Positions 44,183 to 53,474 are shown, numbered from the stretch's first letter. The stretch: DNA of 64,000 nt from AWTP1-13 sp963827545 (GCA_963827545.1 CAWHBI010000001.1:16300-80299); one strand, 5' to 3'. Notes: a model not told the origin generated them from the sequence alone. Numbers and translations are program-made.

Positions 44183-45583
44183 TCAGCGCCCGTCCTTGAG
44201 CAGCCACACGTGCAGCGGCATGCCGCCCTTGGGCCTGAGCGTCACGCGGCTCAACGGTTCGGGCGCGTGCTCGCCGTCCCATTCGAAATCCGCGCGCCGC
44301 ACGAGGGTGGCGAGGATGGCCACCGCCTCCATGATGGCGAACGAGGCGCCGATGCAGGTGCGGGGCCCAAAGCCGAACGGCATGAACTGCGTGCGCGCGT
44401 ACTTCGCCTTGCGCTCTGGGAAAAATCTCTCTGGATCGAAACGGTCAGGGTCGTCCCACAGTCTCTTGTGCCGGTGCACGGCGAAGATGGGAATGAAGAT
44501 CAACGCCCGGTCAGGAATAGTCTCGCCGCCGAGCGACACGGTGCCGGCCGCCTGCCGCGTCATGATCGGCGCCGGCGGATAGAGGCGCATGGCCTCTTCC
44601 AGCACCGCGCGCGTGACAATGAGGCGGTCCATATGCTCCGCAGCGATTGTCCCCTCGCCGGCAACCTCGCGCACCTCGCGGCGGATGCGGTGCTGCCACT
44701 CCGGTGCGCGGGCGATGAGATAGAGCGTCCATGTCAGAGCCTTTGCGGTCGTCTCGTGGCCGGCGGCGAGGAAGGTCACCAGGTTGTCGATGAGCTGCTT
44801 GTCCGACATGGGCTGGCCGGTGTCGGGGTCGCGCGCGCCTGCCAGGCGCGCCAGGAGATCGTGGCCCTCGACCCCTGCGGCGCGCCGGCGCGCCAGGATC
44901 GCGGCAACCGCGTCGCGCAAGGCCTGCCCGGCCCGCCGGCGCGCGAACTTGCCCGGGTACCAGAGCCAGTGCGGAAAGCGCAGCAGGGCCGCGGCGATGT
45001 CCCACGATATGGTCGAGAGCGCCTTATCGGCGGACTTGAGGATGGCTCCGGCTTCCGCATCGGCACTGCCGGCGAACATGGTGGCCGAGATGACGTGGAA
45101 AGTGGTCTCGGTCATGTCGCGGTCGATGGCCTGCAAGGCGCCTGCAGGGCTCGAGCGCCAACGTTGCAGCTGATCCTCCGCCGCGGCGCTCATGGCTGGG
45201 ACGAGGTTGGCGAGGTCGGCTGGGCGGAACAGCGGTGCTGCCGTGCGCCGCTGCCAGCGCCAGCTCGCGCCCTGCGAGGTCAGGACGCCGTCGCCCAGCG
45301 TGTGCTCGAACACACGGCGCTCGAGGGGCGTCTTGGGAAACTGCTCGGCTTGGGTCAGCAGCACCTTCTCGAGGAGTGCCGGATCGGTGACCCAGGCGAT
45401 GACGGCGCGGCCGTTGTCGTAGACGACGATGGGCTCTTCGTAGACGGCCTGCGGCAGGCTGGCGAGCGGGTTGCGCACGAAGCGGAACAGGAATTTGCGC
45501 AGCGGCAAAGGGCGAGCCGCCGGTTGGACAGTGGGCGGATACAGTCGACCGCTGCTTCGTTCGGGAGCGAGCGTGGATGACAT
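44183..45583 (-). CDS. Cytochrome P450
   Basis: A 466-aa P450. The oxygen-activation helix I motif AGHETT (FLAAGHETTAKALTW), the K-helix ExxR (LEEAMRLYPP), PERFFPERKAKYAR and the heme-binding Cys motif FGFGPRTCIG are all present. It lacks an N-terminal membrane anchor. Helix and motif order resemble the CYP class used for fatty-acid or terpenoid hydroxylation, but the substrate is unknown, and no adjacent ferredoxin or reductase is present. Confidence 0.92.
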   Translation of the reverse strand: MSSTLAPERSSGRLYPPTVQPAARPLPLRKFLFRFVRNPLASLPQAVYEEPIVVYDNGRAVIAWVTDPALLEKVLLTQAEQFPKTPLERRVFEHTLGDGVLTSQGASWRWQRRTAAPLFRPADLANLVPAMSAAAEDQLQRWRSSPAGALQAIDRDMTETTFHVISATMFAGSADAEAGAILKSADKALSTISWDIAAALLRFPHWLWYPGKFARRRAGQALRDAVAAILARRRAAGVEGHDLLARLAGARDPDTGQPMSDKQLIDNLVTFLAAGHETTAKALTWTLYLIARAPEWQHRIRREVREVAGEGTIAAEHMDRLIVTRAVLEEAMRLYPPAPIMTRQAAGTVSLGGETIPDRALIFIPIFAVHRHKRLWDDPDRFDPERFFPERKAKYARTQFMPFGFGPRTCIGASFAIMEAVAILATLVRRADFEWDGEHAPEPLSRVTLRPKGGMPLHVWLLKDGR

Positions 45584-45635
45584 GGCGTGCTTCCGAGGCG
45601 GCGGCGGAGAGAGGCAGGCGCGAACTGTACCGCCG

Positions 45636-46190
45636 TCAGGAAACATACTTCAGCAGCCACCCCATACCAAGTTTTCCCGGTGCCAGAAGCACCGCGGCCC
45701 AAAGGAAGGCCGAGCTCCAATTGGCGATTTGAAACCTGAGACGGGGCATCTCGGTGATGCCCGCGACGATCGGCACGCTCGCGCGAAGGGGCCCGAGAAA
45801 GCGTCCGATGACAATAGCCCACGCACCCCAACGCTTGAAGAACACGCGGCCCTGGTCGATCAGGTTGGGATGGTTCCTGAGTGGCCACATGCGCTGGATC
45901 TGCTCGTGGTAATGGTAACCGAGCCAGTAGGAAAGCCAGTCGCCGAGCGCCGCGCCGATGGCCGCAGCCGATACGATGGTCCAGAAATTCAGGGCGTCCG
46001 ATGCTCCCACCAACGGGCCGATGCCAAGCACCATGATGCCCCAGAACGGGAAGATCAACGACACGAACGCCAGAGATTCCCCGAACGCCAGCGCGAGCAC
46101 GATGAGCGCGGTCCAGTTCGGGTACTGTCGCACAAGTTCCAGGACCCAGTTCTTGAAGTCCCCAATGACGCCCATGTACTCGGCAAGCAT
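45636..46190 (-). CDS. DedA family membrane protein
   Basis: A 184-aa integral membrane protein: LVRQYPNWTALIVLALAFGESLAF, FWTIVSAAAIGAALGDWLSYWLGYHYHEQIQ, FFKRWGAWAIVIGRFLGPLRASVPIVAGITEM. The GRFLGPLR loop and glycine-rich G-x-x-x-G segments are family signatures. DedA-type proteins are linked to phospholipid flipping and envelope homeostasis. It is preceded by P450 on the same strand. Confidence 0.88.
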   Translation of the reverse strand: MLAEYMGVIGDFKNWVLELVRQYPNWTALIVLALAFGESLAFVSLIFPFWGIMVLGIGPLVGASDALNFWTIVSAAAIGAALGDWLSYWLGYHYHEQIQRMWPLRNHPNLIDQGRVFFKRWGAWAIVIGRFLGPLRASVPIVAGITEMPRLRFQIANWSSAFLWAAVLLAPGKLGMGWLLKYVS

Positions 46191-46289
46191 ACCGTGGTCC
46201 TGTCGCTGACTGTATGACGAACTCTCTGTAGAGGAAGTGCGCGGCGATGTCTCGCTCGGGGACTGTGCGCGGGCCATCAGGCCGCAGGC

Positions 46290-46730
46290 CTACGCCCTGC
46301 AGCGGCGCTTCTTCATCTCGGCAACAAGCTCCCGATTGACCTCGGCGGCGAACATGGAGGCGCGTGAAATCTGTGCCGGCGAAAGGCCTTGCGCCCCCTT
46401 GAGCACTTTGGGCGCGCCTTCTGCCTCTTTGCGCGCATGCGCCAACTCCTCGCACGTCAGCTCGGCCTTCTTGCTGCGGAATGCAAACAGCCGCACGCCT
46501 GATGCGTGCGCGTGCGGTGTGGCCGTCTCCTTGACCCAGCTGCGGTTCTTGTCAGCCAGCATGGACTTGAGGGTGACGTCGCGCTGCTCGACGCATTCGG
46601 GGCTGTCGTCGATGCAGGATAGCCCTGCCCTGCTGTCCCCGGGACCCAGCATGCCCGAGCACGCCGACAGGACGAGGCCGAGGCCGCCGAGCACGGCCAG
46701 GATCATCTGTCTCGGGCTTGCAGCGTGCAT
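46290..46730 (-). CDS. Putative lipoprotein, function unknown
   Basis: A 146-aa protein with a lipobox (GLGLVLSACSGMLG, cleavage before Cys) and a polar body rich in Lys and Glu. Four further Cys could form two disulfides. Motifs: SCIDDSPECVEQRDVTLKSM and SRASMFAAEVNRELVAEMKK. ATG 46730 has AGAGGAAA upstream. Similar small lipoproteins are common in Hyphomicrobiales genomes, but I cannot name a family. Confidence 0.6.
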   Translation of the reverse strand: MHAASPRQMILAVLGGLGLVLSACSGMLGPGDSRAGLSCIDDSPECVEQRDVTLKSMLADKNRSWVKETATPHAHASGVRLFAFRSKKAELTCEELAHARKEAEGAPKVLKGAQGLSPAQISRASMFAAEVNRELVAEMKKRRCRA

Positions 46731-46885
46731 GGTTTCCTCTTGTGGTTCGGTGAGCGAGCCCATAGAAGGCAGGCACGGCCGCGGCGAGGCGCCGCAACCA
46801 AAGGACGCGAGCGGCGACTGTATGGGATTCGCCTGCCTCGCACATGAACGCTTTGAGTTCAAGTCTGTAGCAGGGAGTAACGACC

Positions 46886-47857
46886 ATGGCTCACGCCATC
46901 CGCATTCACCAGACCGGCGGCCCCGAGGTGTTGAAATGGGAGAGCGTGGAGGTAAGCGCGCCTGGTCCCGGGCAGGTGCGGATCAAGCAGCACGCGGTCG
47001 GCGTCAACTACATCGACACCTATCAGCGGTCCGGACTCTACAAGCTGCCGCTGCCGTTCGTGCCGGGCAATGAGGGTGCGGGAGAAGTGGTGGCGATCGG
47101 ATCAGGTGTCACCGACTTCAAGGTCGGTGATCGCGGCGCTTATGCCGGCGCGGTCGGCGGCTACGCGGACGAACGCGTGATGCCGGCTGATCGCCTGGTC
47201 AAGCTGCCCGACAGTATCGACTACAAAACGGGCGCGGCCATGATGCTGCAGGGCATGACGGTGCGCTACCTGCTGCGGCAGACCTACAAGGTCACGCCCG
47301 GCACGACCATGTTGCTTCACGCGGCGGCCGGCGGCATCGGTCTCATCGCCAGCCAGTGGGCGCGGCATATCGGCGCCACCATCATTGGCACCGTCAGCAC
47401 GTCCGACAAGGCGGAGCTGGCGAAGGCCCACGGCTGCAGGCACGTCATCAACTACAAGACGGAAGACTTCGTGAAGCGCACCAAGGAGCTCACCAACGGC
47501 CAGGGCGTCGATGTGGTCTACGACGCCGTCGGCAAGGATACCTACCCGGGCTCGCTCGATTGCTTGAAGCCGCTCGGCCTGTGGGTCAGTTTTGGCAACG
47601 CCTCCGGTGCGATCACCAATTTCGATTTGCTTGGACTATCCGCCAAGGGCTCGCTTTATGCGACACGGCCGACGCTCGGTACCTATGTGGCGAAGCGCGA
47701 GGACCTGCTCGCCAATGCCAACGAGCTGTTCGACGTGGTCAGCAAGGGCATCGTGAAGATCAACGTCAACCACACCTACCCGCTGAAGGACGCGGCGCAG
47801 GCGCACCGCGACCTGGAAGGCCGCAAGACCACGGGCTCGATCGTGCTTTTGCCCTGA
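46886..47857 (+). CDS. Quinone oxidoreductase (zeta-crystallin type)
   Basis: A 323-aa NADPH:quinone reductase of the medium-chain family without zinc ligands: AIRIHQTGGPEVLKWESVEV, VGVNYIDTYQRSGLYKLPLPFVPGNEGAGEVVAIG, the nucleotide-binding AAAGGIGLIASQWARHIG, and ATRPTLGTYVAKREDL. It reduces quinones one electron at a time or reduces double bonds. It is followed by a GST gene on the same strand, which together suggests detoxification. Confidence 0.92.
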   Translation: MAHAIRIHQTGGPEVLKWESVEVSAPGPGQVRIKQHAVGVNYIDTYQRSGLYKLPLPFVPGNEGAGEVVAIGSGVTDFKVGDRGAYAGAVGGYADERVMPADRLVKLPDSIDYKTGAAMMLQGMTVRYLLRQTYKVTPGTTMLLHAAAGGIGLIASQWARHIGATIIGTVSTSDKAELAKAHGCRHVINYKTEDFVKRTKELTNGQGVDVVYDAVGKDTYPGSLDCLKPLGLWVSFGNASGAITNFDLLGLSAKGSLYATRPTLGTYVAKREDLLANANELFDVVSKGIVKINVNHTYPLKDAAQAHRDLEGRKTTGSIVLLP

Positions 47858-47978
47858 CGTTGAGGGGCGTGGACACCTCGCGCCAGCGAGAGCCCACGTT
47901 ACCGAGAGTTGCGTTGATCCCCGCCCTTGGGGAGCTAACGTCTTTGCCGAGAGAGTGTCTCTTCAGGGATCGCAAACC

Positions 47979-48686
47979 ATGCCGCAAAGGCCCATCGAAG
48001 TTTACTACTGGCCCACCCCCAACGGGCACAAGATCACCATCATGCTGGAGGAGTGCGGGCTCCCCTACGACATCAAGCCCGTCAATATCGGCCGTGGCGA
48101 CCAGTTCACGCCCGAGTTCCTGGCGATCTCGCCCAACAACCGCATGCCGGCCATCATCGATCCTGACGGTCCCGGCGGCAGACCCATCTCGGTCTTCGAG
48201 TCCGGCGCGATCCTGCAGTATCTCGGGCGCAAGACCGGCAAGTTCTATCCCACCGAGGAGCGCGAGCGAGTGCAGGTCGAGGAGTGGCTCTACTGGCAGA
48301 TGGCAAACCTCGGCCCCAACGCCGGCAACGCGCATCACTTCCGCAACTACGCGCAGGACAAGGTCCAGTACGGCATCGACCGCTTCACCAACGAGGTGAA
48401 CCGGCTCTACGGCGTGCTCGACATCCGCCTCACCGATCGCCCCTACCTCGCCGGTGAGTACTCGATCGCCGACATGGCCAGCTATCCCTGGGTGCGCCCC
48501 TACAAGAACCAGGGCCAGGACATCGCCGAGTTTCCCCACCTCGAGCAATGGTTCCAGCGCATGCGCGACCGGCCAGCCGTAGCCAAGGCGGTGAAGGTCG
48601 GCGAGGAGCTGCGCTCCGCGGCCTACAACCTCGCCACCGACAAGGACGCCCAGAAGATCCTGTTCGGTCAGCGCGCGCGCAAGTAG
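47979..48686 (+). CDS. Glutathione S-transferase, YfcG/Ure2-like
   Basis: A 235-aa GST with thioredoxin-like N-domain (IEVYYWPTPNGHKITIMLEE, NRMPAIIDPDG, VFESGAILQYLGRK; the glutathione-binding loop) and the helical C-domain (QVEEWLYWQMANLGPNAGNAHHF, YLAGEYSIADMASYPW). The pattern YWPTPNGHKI is typical of YfcG/YghU-type disulfide oxidoreductases. ATG 47979 is used; GTG 47955 would add eight residues. Confidence 0.9.
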   Translation: MPQRPIEVYYWPTPNGHKITIMLEECGLPYDIKPVNIGRGDQFTPEFLAISPNNRMPAIIDPDGPGGRPISVFESGAILQYLGRKTGKFYPTEERERVQVEEWLYWQMANLGPNAGNAHHFRNYAQDKVQYGIDRFTNEVNRLYGVLDIRLTDRPYLAGEYSIADMASYPWVRPYKNQGQDIAEFPHLEQWFQRMRDRPAVAKAVKVGEELRSAAYNLATDKDAQKILFGQRARK

Positions 48687-48722
48687 AGGGTCTGCACGGC
48701 AATTGTTCCTCTTCCGGGGCAT

Positions 48723-48751
48723 TTGGGAGCGCGGCTGTTTTGCGCTATACT
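48723..48751 (+). promoter_or_regulatory. Sigma70-like promoter before the toxin-like module
   Basis: TTGGGA (48723-48728) and TATACT (48746-48751) are separated by exactly 17 bases and lie 26 bases before the GTG start. The -10 matches five of six consensus positions and the -35 four of six. Confidence 0.45.
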
Positions 48752-48776
48752 TGTGTTGTCGTCTGAGGAGCAGAAC

Positions 48777-49017
48777 GTGGCCAAGGTCGTCTACAGAAGC
48801 CTGAAGCAGGAAGGCCGTCGGCCAGGCTCGCGTGCCGTTGGGAAGAAGCGAGTTGCTGGCGCGGAAGGGACGATCGAAAACCGTCCATACTTTGGATGCG
48901 AACAGCGCAAGCTTCGACGAAGATCTGCTCTACGTCTTCGGCAGGAACGTAGCCAAGGCCCGGCGTGAGAACAAGCGCGTCGTCGGGTCGCCCGATATTG
49001 CCCCGCGGAAGCGCTGA
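48777..49017 (+). pseudogene. Antitoxin-like upstream protein, frameshifted
   Basis: From GTG 48777 with GAGGAG upstream, the frame reads AKVVYRSLKQEGRRPGSRAV and then loses sense. In a second frame it continues KTVHTLDANSASFDEDLLYV, FGRNVAKARRENKRVVGSPD and a stop at 49017. As I recall, the DLLYVFxRNVAKAR segment recurs in small proteins encoded just upstream of P-loop zeta-like genes. A one-base change around 48830-48880 would join them. The antitoxin role is inferred from position. Confidence 0.5.
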
Positions 49018-49618
49018 GCGCCCAATCTTCTGGATCGTGGCTGGCCCCAACGGTTCCGGCAAGAGCAGCGTGTATCAGGACGCCGACATCGAGGCGTTTC
49101 CGCGCTCGGTGTGGATCATCAATCCGGACCTCCTGACCGCTCGAATTCAAGAGGTTGAGGGCCTGTCGCTTCGCGCCGCGAACCTGCAAGCTGTCCAACG
49201 CATCGAGGCCTGGCTGGAAGCTTCAATCCGCGCCCACCAGACGGTTGGCGTGGAAACTGTACTTTCGACGGACAAGTATCGCCGCCTGGTGCTCGATGCC
49301 AAATCGCTTCAGGTTCGAGATACGCCTGACCTACGTCATCCTCGGATTCTCCCGATCGTAACGTCGAGCGCGTAAGGCTGCGCGTTGCCAAGGGTGGCCA
49401 CGACGTGCCGAAGGACAGGATCGCTTGCCCGCTACTCGGCGGTCGCTCGACGCAGCTCCCGTGGTTCTTGGAGCAGGCAGACCAGAGCGTCGATCTTCGA
49501 CAATTCCGGCGCGTTCGCCGCGCCTTGATCGGGCCAGAAGCAAGAGGGCACGATCACTCTGGATACCGATGCCCTGCCGCAGATTATCGAGGCGGTGAAG
49601 AAAATCGCGACCGGATGA
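48965..49618 (+). pseudogene. Zeta-toxin-like P-loop kinase, several frameshifts
   Basis: The first frame contains FWIVAGPNGSGKSSVYQDAD (P-loop) and VWIINPDLLTARIQEVEGLS, as in zeta-type kinases and related AAA family predicted kinases. Further pieces lie in other frames: FEIRLTYVIL, RNVERVRLRVAKGGHDVPKD (family motif), LPWFLEQADQS and QEGTITLDTDALPQIIEAVK, ending at 49618. At least three shifts are needed to join them. Zeta toxins phosphorylate UDP-activated sugars. As it stands, no complete protein can be made. Confidence 0.6.
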
Positions 49619-49937
49619 GGGCTGCCACGACGTGCCGCGGGTTTCGTGCGTTCTGGTTAGCCGAGCATGGAGAGTTCTCTAAGTTTGCATTAAGCGCTAT
49701 CTCAGCGTGGGCGAAATGCGCCAGCTTGACTGCGAGAAGCGCGGATTGTTTACGCTGTTGCGCTCCTTGCATGCTGCGAGTTTGCTTCGAGATTTACGAG
49801 ATTTAATCCGACACTTGACATGGTTTGCTGCGACGGGCGCTCGATCGGCGAGGCTTGGCTGCCTCGAACACGGCTCCCGTCCGCGCTCCTCTCCGCGACT
49901 ACCGAGAGGCAAGGCAAGCAGATCAGGGAATGGTGTC
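49619..49937. other. Intergenic region without a convincing gene
   Basis: About 320 bases between the broken kinase gene and the Sel1-like gene. Composition is less GC-rich than the surroundings in its middle part (TTGCTTCGAGATTTACGAG). No coding frame has a ribosome binding site, and no hairpin stands out. It should hold the promoter of the Sel1-like gene. Confidence 0.45.
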
Positions 49938-50207
49938 ATGGCACGATTTGAAATGAACGTCATCGAGGCAACGGACGCAGGAGCAGCCGGCGGCACGCCC
50001 GACGCGCTGTTCGAGCTGGGCCTCATGCACTCCGCCGGGCGCGATGTCACGCTCGACCTGGTGACGGCGCACAAATGGTTCAACCTCGCGGCTCTGCGCG
50101 GGAACGAGGAAGCCAAGCGCTACCGCATGGAGATCGCCCGCGAGATGACCAAGGCCGAGGTCGCAGAGGCCCAGCGCCAGGCACGCGAGTGGCTCAGCTG
50201 TCACTGA
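49938..50207 (+). CDS. Sel1-like repeat protein, short
   Basis: An 89-aa protein with one Sel1-type repeat (ALFELGLMHSAGRDVTLDLV, AHKWFNLAALRGNEEAKRYR) and a C-terminal helix ending EVAEAQRQAREWL. The AHKWFNLAA block is the family consensus. ATG 49938 (VMARFEMNVIEATDAGAAGG) is preferred to an earlier start at 49707. Sel1 repeats mediate protein interactions; the partner is unknown. Confidence 0.75.
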   Translation: MARFEMNVIEATDAGAAGGTPDALFELGLMHSAGRDVTLDLVTAHKWFNLAALRGNEEAKRYRMEIAREMTKAEVAEAQRQAREWLSCH

Positions 50208-50248
50208 GGTGGCTGCCTGCGCTTGGCGCACTTCGGTATGGCGCGAGG

Positions 50249-50767
50249 CTAGTCTTTGCAGCTTGTGAACAGCGTGGCGATGCAACGCCAGGTCTTCTTG
50301 GTGGCGTCGCCGACGTTCTGGCCGATGGAGGTGGCCTGGTCCTTGATAGTCTCGTTCGCCTTCTTCAAATCGTCGGCGGTCTTCTCGTTGGCGCGCTTCG
50401 CCATCTCCTCCACCGTCTTGGGAGGCTGATTGGCAGCGCTGGGCGGTTGTTTTGCCGCCTCCGGCATGGGCGGGGAGACAGCCGCGTTGTGCGCCGCCCA
50501 CGGGACCCGCTTCACCGGGCCATTGCAGTCGAACACGGTGCCGCCCTTGGGGCTGCACGTGGCGTGGCGGCCCTCTTTGAGCATGGCCGTGACGCACAGC
50601 ATCTGCAGGGGCTGGCTGCCGCCCGGTTTCGCACCTTCAATGATGCAGCGGTAGAGCGCATTGGGCTGGGTGCAGGCGATGCAGTATTCCTGTGCCTCGG
50701 CCCGCCCATTGAACGCACAGAAGGCGGCGCCAAGCATCACGCCGATCCACCGGCCGCTAGGCGACAT
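50249..50767 (-). CDS. Secreted Cys-containing protein, function unknown
   Basis: A 172-aa protein with a signal peptide (GRWIGVMLGAAFCAFNGRAEAQE). The mature part has Cys at EYCIACTQPNALYRCIIEG and CVTAM, HATCSPKGGTVFDC, then a Pro-rich linker and a charged helix (EEMAKRANEKTADDLKKANE) ending CIATLFTSCKD. It is convergent with the Sel1-like gene. Nothing identifies the function; a soluble periplasmic role is likely. Confidence 0.6.
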   Translation of the reverse strand: MSPSGRWIGVMLGAAFCAFNGRAEAQEYCIACTQPNALYRCIIEGAKPGGSQPLQMLCVTAMLKEGRHATCSPKGGTVFDCNGPVKRVPWAAHNAAVSPPMPEAAKQPPSAANQPPKTVEEMAKRANEKTADDLKKANETIKDQATSIGQNVGDATKKTWRCIATLFTSCKD

Positions 50768-50847
50768 GAGACGCAAGTCGTCTCCTTTCTCCACTATGGC
50801 AGGCATGCGCTCCGAATGCGGCTATTCCTGGATGAACATGCTCGAGC

Positions 50848-51465
50848 TCAAGGTGTGCCGTTGCGCCCGTGCGCCTTGTACGGCGGCCGCTGCGCGAGCC
50901 GGTCATAATAGGCGGAAACGGCTTTGAACTCCGGCTTCTGGAAGGCAATCGAGAACCAGCGGTTGACCACAAGCCCTACGGGGATGTCGGCAATTGTGAA
51001 GTTCTTTCCCAACACATGTGGGCCGTTGGCGGAGAGGTGCTCATCGAGGACACGCATCTGCGTGCCCCATTCCTTGGCGGCGCTCTCGACCATGTTGGCA
51101 AAGGCTGGGTTCTTCACGACCAGGGCGTGAAAGACGGGGCGCATGCCGCCCGCGAACTCGGTCGAGGCCCAGTCCATCCAGGACTCGATGGTGGCCCGCT
51201 GCTGCGGGTCCTTGGCATAGAGGTCGGCGCGCCCGTGCTTGTCGGCCAGGTAGCGCACGATGGTGTTGCTCTCCCGGAGCCGAAAGTCGCCGTCGTCGAT
51301 GACGGGGACCACGCCAACGGGGTTGATCTTGCGAAACACCGGATCGTCCGTTGGGCGGAAGCCGCGCCCCCAGTCCTCGCGCTCGTACTTGAGGCCGAGC
51401 TCGTCGAGCATCCAGAGCACCTTGCGCACGTTGATCGAATTGGCGCGGCCGTAGACCTTGAGCAT
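50848..51465 (-). CDS. Glutathione S-transferase
   Basis: A 205-aa GST: LKVYGRANSINVRKVLWMLD and YEREDWGRGFRPTDDPVF in the thioredoxin-like domain, the VPVIDDGDFRLRESNTIVRYLADKHG glutathione-binding loop, and a C-terminal FTIADIPVGLVVNRWFSIAF. The site of the catalytic Tyr/Ser is around RANSINVRK, as in the beta-class relatives. It reads on the opposite strand from the GST at 47979 and is only distantly similar to it. Confidence 0.9.
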   Translation of the reverse strand: MLKVYGRANSINVRKVLWMLDELGLKYEREDWGRGFRPTDDPVFRKINPVGVVPVIDDGDFRLRESNTIVRYLADKHGRADLYAKDPQQRATIESWMDWASTEFAGGMRPVFHALVVKNPAFANMVESAAKEWGTQMRVLDEHLSANGPHVLGKNFTIADIPVGLVVNRWFSIAFQKPEFKAVSAYYDRLAQRPPYKAHGRNGTP

Positions 51466-51584
51466 TGGCTCTTTCTCCCTGGCGATGTTTGCCTGCTCAT
51501 CTTAGAGGCTGACGGTCGGCCCACCACAAAAAAGATGCCGGCGTGGCCCGCCGGCATCTGCTTTGGATCCGGTATTGCTGCGCT

Positions 51585-52487
51585 TCAGGTGCCGCGACCC
51601 CAGAACGCGCAGTAGCGCCTCAGCACGAAAGGCAGGTTGTTCTGATAGCCGGCCCAGGATTTATACTTGGGCAGCTTGAGCTCCTTCTCTACTGTGTCCC
51701 AGCATTTGCCTTCGCGTGCAGCCTTCTGCACCTCGCTGGAGGCGTCCTGCAGGAAGGTCAGAAGACTCTTCGCGTCTTCCTTGGTGCCGAGGCGGCCGCC
51801 GGGCCCCGGGTGCCCCGGTATCATCCGCTCCCAGTCCATGGCGATGATCCGCTTTATGGAGTCCTCCGACTCCAGTGGATAGAAGTCGATCATGCCGCGA
51901 CCCGGCACCGACGCGACCGGAATGAGGTCGACGACGAATATGATCTTCTCCTTTGGGAGCCGCATCACCAGCGTGGAGTCCGAGTGGTTGAGGCCCACGT
52001 ATTTCAGCTCGATCGTGGTGCCGCCCAGCTTGATGGTCCTGCCCTTGTCGCCCACCGTCTCGTCCGGCATCACCGTGTGCGGGTCTTTGATCTGCGCAAG
52101 CCGCTCCTTGGCCCGCTCGTGCGCGATCACCTTGGCGCCGGCGTCCTTGAACGCCTTGCCGCCGGCAATGTGATCGAAGTGGTGGTGGCTGTAGATGAGA
52201 TACTTGATCGGCTGGTTGGTGACCTTCTTGATCTCGTCGATGTAGGACTGGCCGCCGGTCGGGCGCCCGTAGGCCACCGGATCGGTGGCGATGACGCCCG
52301 CTTTGGTGACGACGAACATCGCCTGGTGGTTGACGTTGCGGAAGATGTAGACGTTGTCGGTGCCCTCGACCTTGGTCGTCTCGATCGGCGGACGGCTGGC
52401 TGCAGGCGGGGCCTGTGCGAGGCTCGTTCCGGCAGCCATGCGATCAAGGGCGGCGGTTGCCAACGCAAGGACGGTTCGTGCGAGCAT
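51585..52487 (-). CDS. Metallo-beta-lactamase fold hydrolase, exported
   Basis: A 300-aa MBL-fold protein. It has an N-terminal signal-like segment (ARTVLALATAALDRMAAGTS, LAQAPPA), the zinc motif HHHFDH in LIYSHHHFDHIAGGKAF, LKYVGLNHSDSTLVMRL and GHPGPGG. ATG 52487 with AAGGAAG upstream is chosen. The substrate could be an ester, thioester or lactone. It lies directly downstream of the ligase operon on the same strand, 110 bases from it. Confidence 0.88.
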   Translation of the reverse strand: MLARTVLALATAALDRMAAGTSLAQAPPAASRPPIETTKVEGTDNVYIFRNVNHQAMFVVTKAGVIATDPVAYGRPTGGQSYIDEIKKVTNQPIKYLIYSHHHFDHIAGGKAFKDAGAKVIAHERAKERLAQIKDPHTVMPDETVGDKGRTIKLGGTTIELKYVGLNHSDSTLVMRLPKEKIIFVVDLIPVASVPGRGMIDFYPLESEDSIKRIIAMDWERMIPGHPGPGGRLGTKEDAKSLLTFLQDASSEVQKAAREGKCWDTVEKELKLPKYKSWAGYQNNLPFVLRRYCAFWGRGT

Positions 52488-52597
52488 GAGACGCTTCCTT
52501 TTCTCCCTTGAGGCATCGAAAAGACTACGTTTCATAGACGACGTGCGCCGCCAATGCTTCCTCACCCTCGCGCAAGTGTGATCATTGTGCGGGGCAA

Positions 52598-53474
52598 TCA
52601 GCCGCGCTGCAGTGCAAGACGTAAGGCGTCGGCTACAGCGCTTGGCGTCGCGCATACCATTGCGCCGGCCGCTTCCAGCGCGGACTTCTTACCCGCGTAG
52701 CTGCCTCTGCCGCCCGAGACGATGGCGCCGGCGTGCCCCATGCGCTTGCCGGGAGGCGAGGCGGCGCCGGCAATGAAGGCGGCGATTGGCTTGCTGCATG
52801 GTGCGTGCGTACTCGGCCGCTTCCTCCTCCATGGCGCCGCCGATTTCGCCGATCAGCGCGATGGCCCTGGTGCGCGAGTCCTGGTCGAGCGAGACGAGGG
52901 CGTCCCTGGTGGTGGTGCCGATGATCGGGTCGCCGCCGATGCCGATAAAGGCGGAGATGCCGAGGCCTGCCTGCACAAGGTTGAGGCAGACGAGGGTTCC
53001 GAGCGAGCCCGATCGCGAGATGACCCCGACGCTGCCGGGCTGAAAGACGCGCTGGTTGAATGCCGGCATGAAGCCGAGAAAGCATTCGCCCACTGTGACG
53101 ATACCGGCGGTGTTGGGGCCGAGCACCCGGGCGCCTCGTTCGCGTGCGGCGGCCAGCACATGCATGGTGTCATGCACGGGCACGTGCTCGGTCAGGCACA
53201 CGATCTTGCCGATGCCGGCTGCGATGGCGTCGAGCGCGGCTTCCTTCACGCCCAGCGGAGGAATGAACATCACGGCTGCATCGATATGGGTCGCGCGCAC
53301 CGCGTCGTGGGCCGTGGCCCACACCGGCAGTCCCAGATGCGTCTCGCCGGCGCGCTTGGGATTGACGCCGCCCACGATCCTGGTCCCGTAGTCGCGCATG
53401 CGCTCGGACCAGAAGGTGCCCTGCTTGCCGGTGATGCCCTGCACCAGCACGGTCTCGCCGCCGCGGACGATCAC
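52598..53474 (-). pseudogene. ADP-forming acyl-CoA ligase alpha subunit (SucD-like), frameshifted
   Basis: From 53474 the CoA-binding domain (ETVLVQGITGKQGTFWSERM, GGVNPKRAG, VMFIPPLGVKEAALDAIAAG) and the ligase domain (GVISRSGSLGTLVCLNLVQAG, GEIGGAMEEEAAEYARTM) are intact. The frame then shifts near 52795: the continuation AAFIAGAASPPGKRMGHAGA carries the conserved phospho-His (MGHAGA) and ends at 52598. Without the shift the active-site His would be lost. Gene order and the adjacent beta subunit make a real ligase likely. It is last in the operon. Substrate sulfoacetate or another short carboxylate is inferred. Confidence 0.75.
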
